From JBBSBL01 sp038251325 (lineage in GTDB: Bacteria > Actinomycetota > Thermoleophilia > Solirubrobacterales > Solirubrobacteraceae), in NCBI GenBank assembly GCA_038251325.1, contig JBBSBL010000025.1, forward strand, positions 1-33,472: a stretch of DNA of 33,472 bases. The letters are read 5' to 3'. This document shows, piece after piece, positions 31,703 to 33,472 of the stretch (position 1 is its first letter; each line of letters opens with the position of its first letter). Made by a program: the position numbers and the translations under genes. The notes beneath the pieces are model-generated. The model was not told where the DNA came from, did no database searches, and saw only the letters and a program-made list of their open reading frames with translations.

Positions 31703-33043
31703 CTATCGGCGCGCGCCGTCGGTCACGGCGTGGAGCGCCCAGCGGCCGGGAACGCCTTTGAGCTCGCGCTCCCCACGCTCCTCGAAGGCGATGCCGGAGC
31801 CGACGACGAGGTCGCGCACCGTGCTGGAGACGAGGACCTCGCCGGGCGCCGCGGCCGCCGTGACGCGGGCGCCGATGTGGACGGCGACCCCGCCGACGTC
31901 GTCGCCCAGCATCTCGCACTCGCCGGTGTGCAGGCCTATGCGCAGCGTGAGCCCGAGGTCGCGGACGGTCTCGTGCGCACGGGTCGCGCAGCGGATCGCG
32001 CGCGCGGGCCCGTCGAACACGGCGAGCACGCCGACGCCGGTGGACTTCACCGCCCGCCCGCGCTGGCGCTCGATCTCCCCGCGCAGCCGTGCGTCGTGCT
32101 CGCCCAGCACGTCGCGCCAGCGCCGGTCGCCGAGCGCGGCCGCCTTCCCGGTCGAGTCGACGATGTCGGTGAACAGCACCGTGGCCAGCACCCGCTCGGC
32201 CTCGCGCTCGGAGCGCCCGCCGGTGAGCAGCTCCTCGACCTCCTCGACCACCGGCTCGACGTCCCCGGCGATGCCGATGTGGTCGTCGCCGTCGAGCTCG
32301 ACGAGCCGGGCCCCGGGGATCTCGCGGGCGAGGTAGCGCGCGTTGGCCAGCGGCGAGACGAGATCGTCGCGGCGGTGGATGACGAGGGTCGGCACGCGGA
32401 TCGCGCCGAGCACGTCGGTCACGTCGACCTGGGCGTTGAGCCGCAGGATGCTCAGCGTGCTCGCCGGGCTCGAGGAGAGGCGCTCCAAACGCCCCCACCA
32501 GGCGGCGAAGCGCTCGTCGCCGGCGAGCGACGGCGCGAAGATCTGCAGGTTGCGCCCGGTGCCCCAGTCGTCGATCACCTGCCGCGTGCGAGCGGCCGGC
32601 GAGGCGCCGAGCGGGTCGTCGGGCCCGAGCGGGAAGGTCCGCGGGAGCGCTCCCCAGAGCACGAGCCCGCGCGTGCGGTCGGGCCGGCTCGCGGCGAAGA
32701 GCGCCGCCATCGCCGCGGCCTCCGAGACGCCGAACACGAGCGCGCGCTCGGAGCCGGCGGCGTCGAGCACGAGCCGCAGGTCGTCCATCCGCTCCTCCAG
32801 CGTCGGCGCGCCGACCACCGGGTCGGAGGCGCCGCTGCCCCGGCGGTCGAAGAGGATGACCCGCGCGAAGCCGGCCAGCCGCTCGAAGAAGCGCGCCCAG
32901 CGCGGCTCCTCGAGGATCACGTCCACGCAGCTGATCCAGTTCGGCACCCACAGCAGGTCGTGCGGGCCCTCGCCGAGCGTGCGCCACGCGATGTGGAGGT
33001 CGCCCTCGGTCGCGTAGCGGGTCGTGGTGGGCTCGGGGGGCAT
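31703..33043 (-). CDS. Alpha/beta-hydrolase fused to a class III nucleotidyl cyclase-like domain
   Basis: A 446-aa fusion common in actinobacteria. Residues ~15-275 are an alpha/beta-hydrolase: WVPNWISCVDVILEEP, VILFDRRGSGASDP, nucleophile Ser107 in FGVSEAAAM, a probable acid in HRRDD (near 226) and His255 in DGDDHIG. Residues ~285-440 are a class III adenylate/guanylate cyclase domain: VLATVLFTDIVDSTGKAAAL with metal-binding Asp293, RIGLHTGECE, and VAVHIGARV with the transition-state Arg. At the second metal site the family's TGDG is TGVG here (Val337 in place of Asp), a GAC-to-GTC type change, so cyclase activity may be lost or reduced. No transmembrane segment is seen. It stops about 33 bases before thrS, and its upstream region holds CRP- and LexA-like palindromes. 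Confidence 0.9.
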   Translation of the reverse strand: MPPEPTTTRYATEGDLHIAWRTLGEGPHDLLWVPNWISCVDVILEEPRWARFFERLAGFARVILFDRRGSGASDPVVGAPTLEERMDDLRLVLDAAGSERALVFGVSEAAAMAALFAASRPDRTRGLVLWGALPRTFPLGPDDPLGASPAARTRQVIDDWGTGRNLQIFAPSLAGDERFAAWWGRLERLSSSPASTLSILRLNAQVDVTDVLGAIRVPTLVIHRRDDLVSPLANARYLAREIPGARLVELDGDDHIGIAGDVEPVVEEVEELLTGGRSEREAERVLATVLFTDIVDSTGKAAALGDRRWRDVLGEHDARLRGEIERQRGRAVKSTGVGVLAVFDGPARAIRCATRAHETVRDLGLTLRIGLHTGECEMLGDDVGGVAVHIGARVTAAAAPGEVLVSSTVRDLVVGSGIAFEERGERELKGVPGRWALHAVTDGARR

Positions 33044-33086
33044 GGCCGCCCGGCGCAGCGTATTGCCTCTTGAGCAGGGGCTTCCG

Positions 33087-33104
33087 GTGTGAGCGACGTC
33101 ACAC
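33087..33104. promoter_or_regulatory. CRP-type palindrome TGTGA-N6-TCACA
   Basis: GTGTGAGCGACGTCACAC has perfect six-base arms and matches the TGTGA-N6-TCACA consensus shared by E. coli CRP and mycobacterial Rv3676 CRP. It lies 44 bases upstream of the hydrolase-cyclase start and about 207 bases before the divergent secreted-protein gene. Which gene it controls cannot be told. Confidence 0.6.
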
Positions 33105-33112
33105 TCGATCGG

Positions 33113-33128
33113 GCGAACGCGCGTTCGC
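33113..33128. promoter_or_regulatory. LexA/SOS-box-like palindrome
   Basis: GCGAACGCGCGTTCGC is a perfect 16-base palindrome and fits the Gram-positive SOS box CGAAC-N4-GTTCG. Its centre is 25 bases from that of the CRP-type palindrome. Its GC content makes chance occurrence more likely than for the CRP-type site. Confidence 0.45.
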
Positions 33129-33145
33129 TTCTTGCTACGGTCGAT

Positions 33146-33207
33146 GAACCGCAGACCGGGCGAGACCCGGCTCCGGGGCCGCCGCCGGCCACGCCGGCGT
33201 GAGGTTC
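33146..33207 (+). promoter_or_regulatory. Foldable 5' leader element
   Basis: Complementary segments can form a three-way fold: outer stem GAACC (33146-33150) with GGTTC (33203-33207), hairpin CCGGG-cgaga-CCCGG (33156-33170) and hairpin CGCCGGC-cac-GCCGGCG (33183-33199). It sits in the long untranslated stretch before the secreted-protein gene. I cannot assign it to a known riboswitch class. Confidence 0.3.
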
Positions 33208-33310
33208 TGACCAGGCCCCGATTGCCGCCTCACCGGTGCCATCGACGCGGCGGCCGTGGGCGCGATTCGCGCGTCCCCGTCGTGCGCCGCCCGCAAGGAG
33301 ACGCTCGAAC

Positions 33311-33472
33311 ATGTCCATGCCGAGAGCTTCCGTCGCCGCGCTCGTCGCGGTGCTCGCCCTGATCCCCGCCACCGTGCTCGCCGTGTCCGCGGGCGCCGAC
33401 CCCACGCCCACCCCCGCCGCTCCCGCCACCCGGGCGCTGCTCGCCGGCGAGGGCGCCGGCACCGCCGCCGCC
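33311..33472 (+). CDS. Secreted protein, N-terminus only (cut by window edge)
   Basis: The ATG at 33311 follows AAGGAG by ten bases. The 54 visible codons encode a signal peptide: basic start MSMPRAS, hydrophobic core VAALVAVLALIPATVLAV, a possible cleavage after SAGA, then a Pro/Thr/Ala-rich mature start (PTPTPAAPATRA). Export is clear, but the mature function cannot be seen. It is divergent from the hydrolase-cyclase gene, and its ~180-base upstream stretch carries the foldable leader and the two palindromes. Confidence 0.7.
   Translation, partial: MSMPRASVAALVAVLALIPATVLAVSAGADPTPTPAAPATRALLAGEGAGTAAA

Overview
The window comes from a very GC-rich, high-GC Gram-positive-like bacterium. 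The mix of genes (actinobacterial-type DnaE with an intact PHP domain, an IF3 with a long Ala/Pro/Glu tail, an alpha/beta-hydrolase fused to a class III cyclase domain, a CocE/NonD hydrolase) suggests an actinobacterium, perhaps of the Solirubrobacterales/Thermoleophilia kind. That placement is inference from gene style, not from a marker search. Most of the window is compact housekeeping DNA read from the minus strand, with many 1-8 base overlaps between genes.

Left part (1-6915): an accessory island. A CocE/NonD (X-Pro dipeptidyl-peptidase-like) hydrolase gene just downstream of dnaE is broken. Its N-terminal ~120 codons remain at about 6556-6915, its frameshifted C-terminal domain at about 219-705, and the catalytic middle is gone. 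Between the halves lie a type IIG restriction-modification enzyme (817-3933), a decayed tyrosine-recombinase remnant (4058-4405), a two-gene operon of an unrecognised 296-aa protein and a PIN-domain (VapC-like) RNase (4402-5741), and a frameshifted hypothetical gene (5800-6474). The island is visibly less GC-rich than its surroundings. A YCII/DGPF-type gene is cut by the left window edge.

Middle part (6932-19615): dnaE, a coiled-coil/repeat protein of unknown function, a tiny membrane protein and argG, all on the minus strand. Upstream of these is a tightly coupled set: OmpR-type response regulator, histidine kinase, LolA-like exported protein, ABC ATPase, ABC permease. Two small membrane-protein genes run divergently from the response regulator.

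Right part (19783-33043, minus strand): argC-argJ-argB-argD lies directly downstream of pheS-pheT and a SpoU-type RNA methyltransferase. Before that is infC-rpmI-rplT, closed by a clear intrinsic terminator, then thrS. These supply arginine precursors, aminoacyl-tRNAs and ribosome/initiation components. At the right end, a hydrolase-cyclase fusion that has lost a metal-binding Asp faces a secreted-protein gene. The intergenic space between them carries a perfect TGTGA-N6-TCACA (CRP-type) palindrome, a perfect CGAAC-N4-GTTCG (LexA/SOS-type) palindrome and a foldable leader.

Most promising for novelty: the PIN toxin with its unusual large putative antitoxin inside the island, and the CRP/LexA-like double operator beside the altered cyclase.
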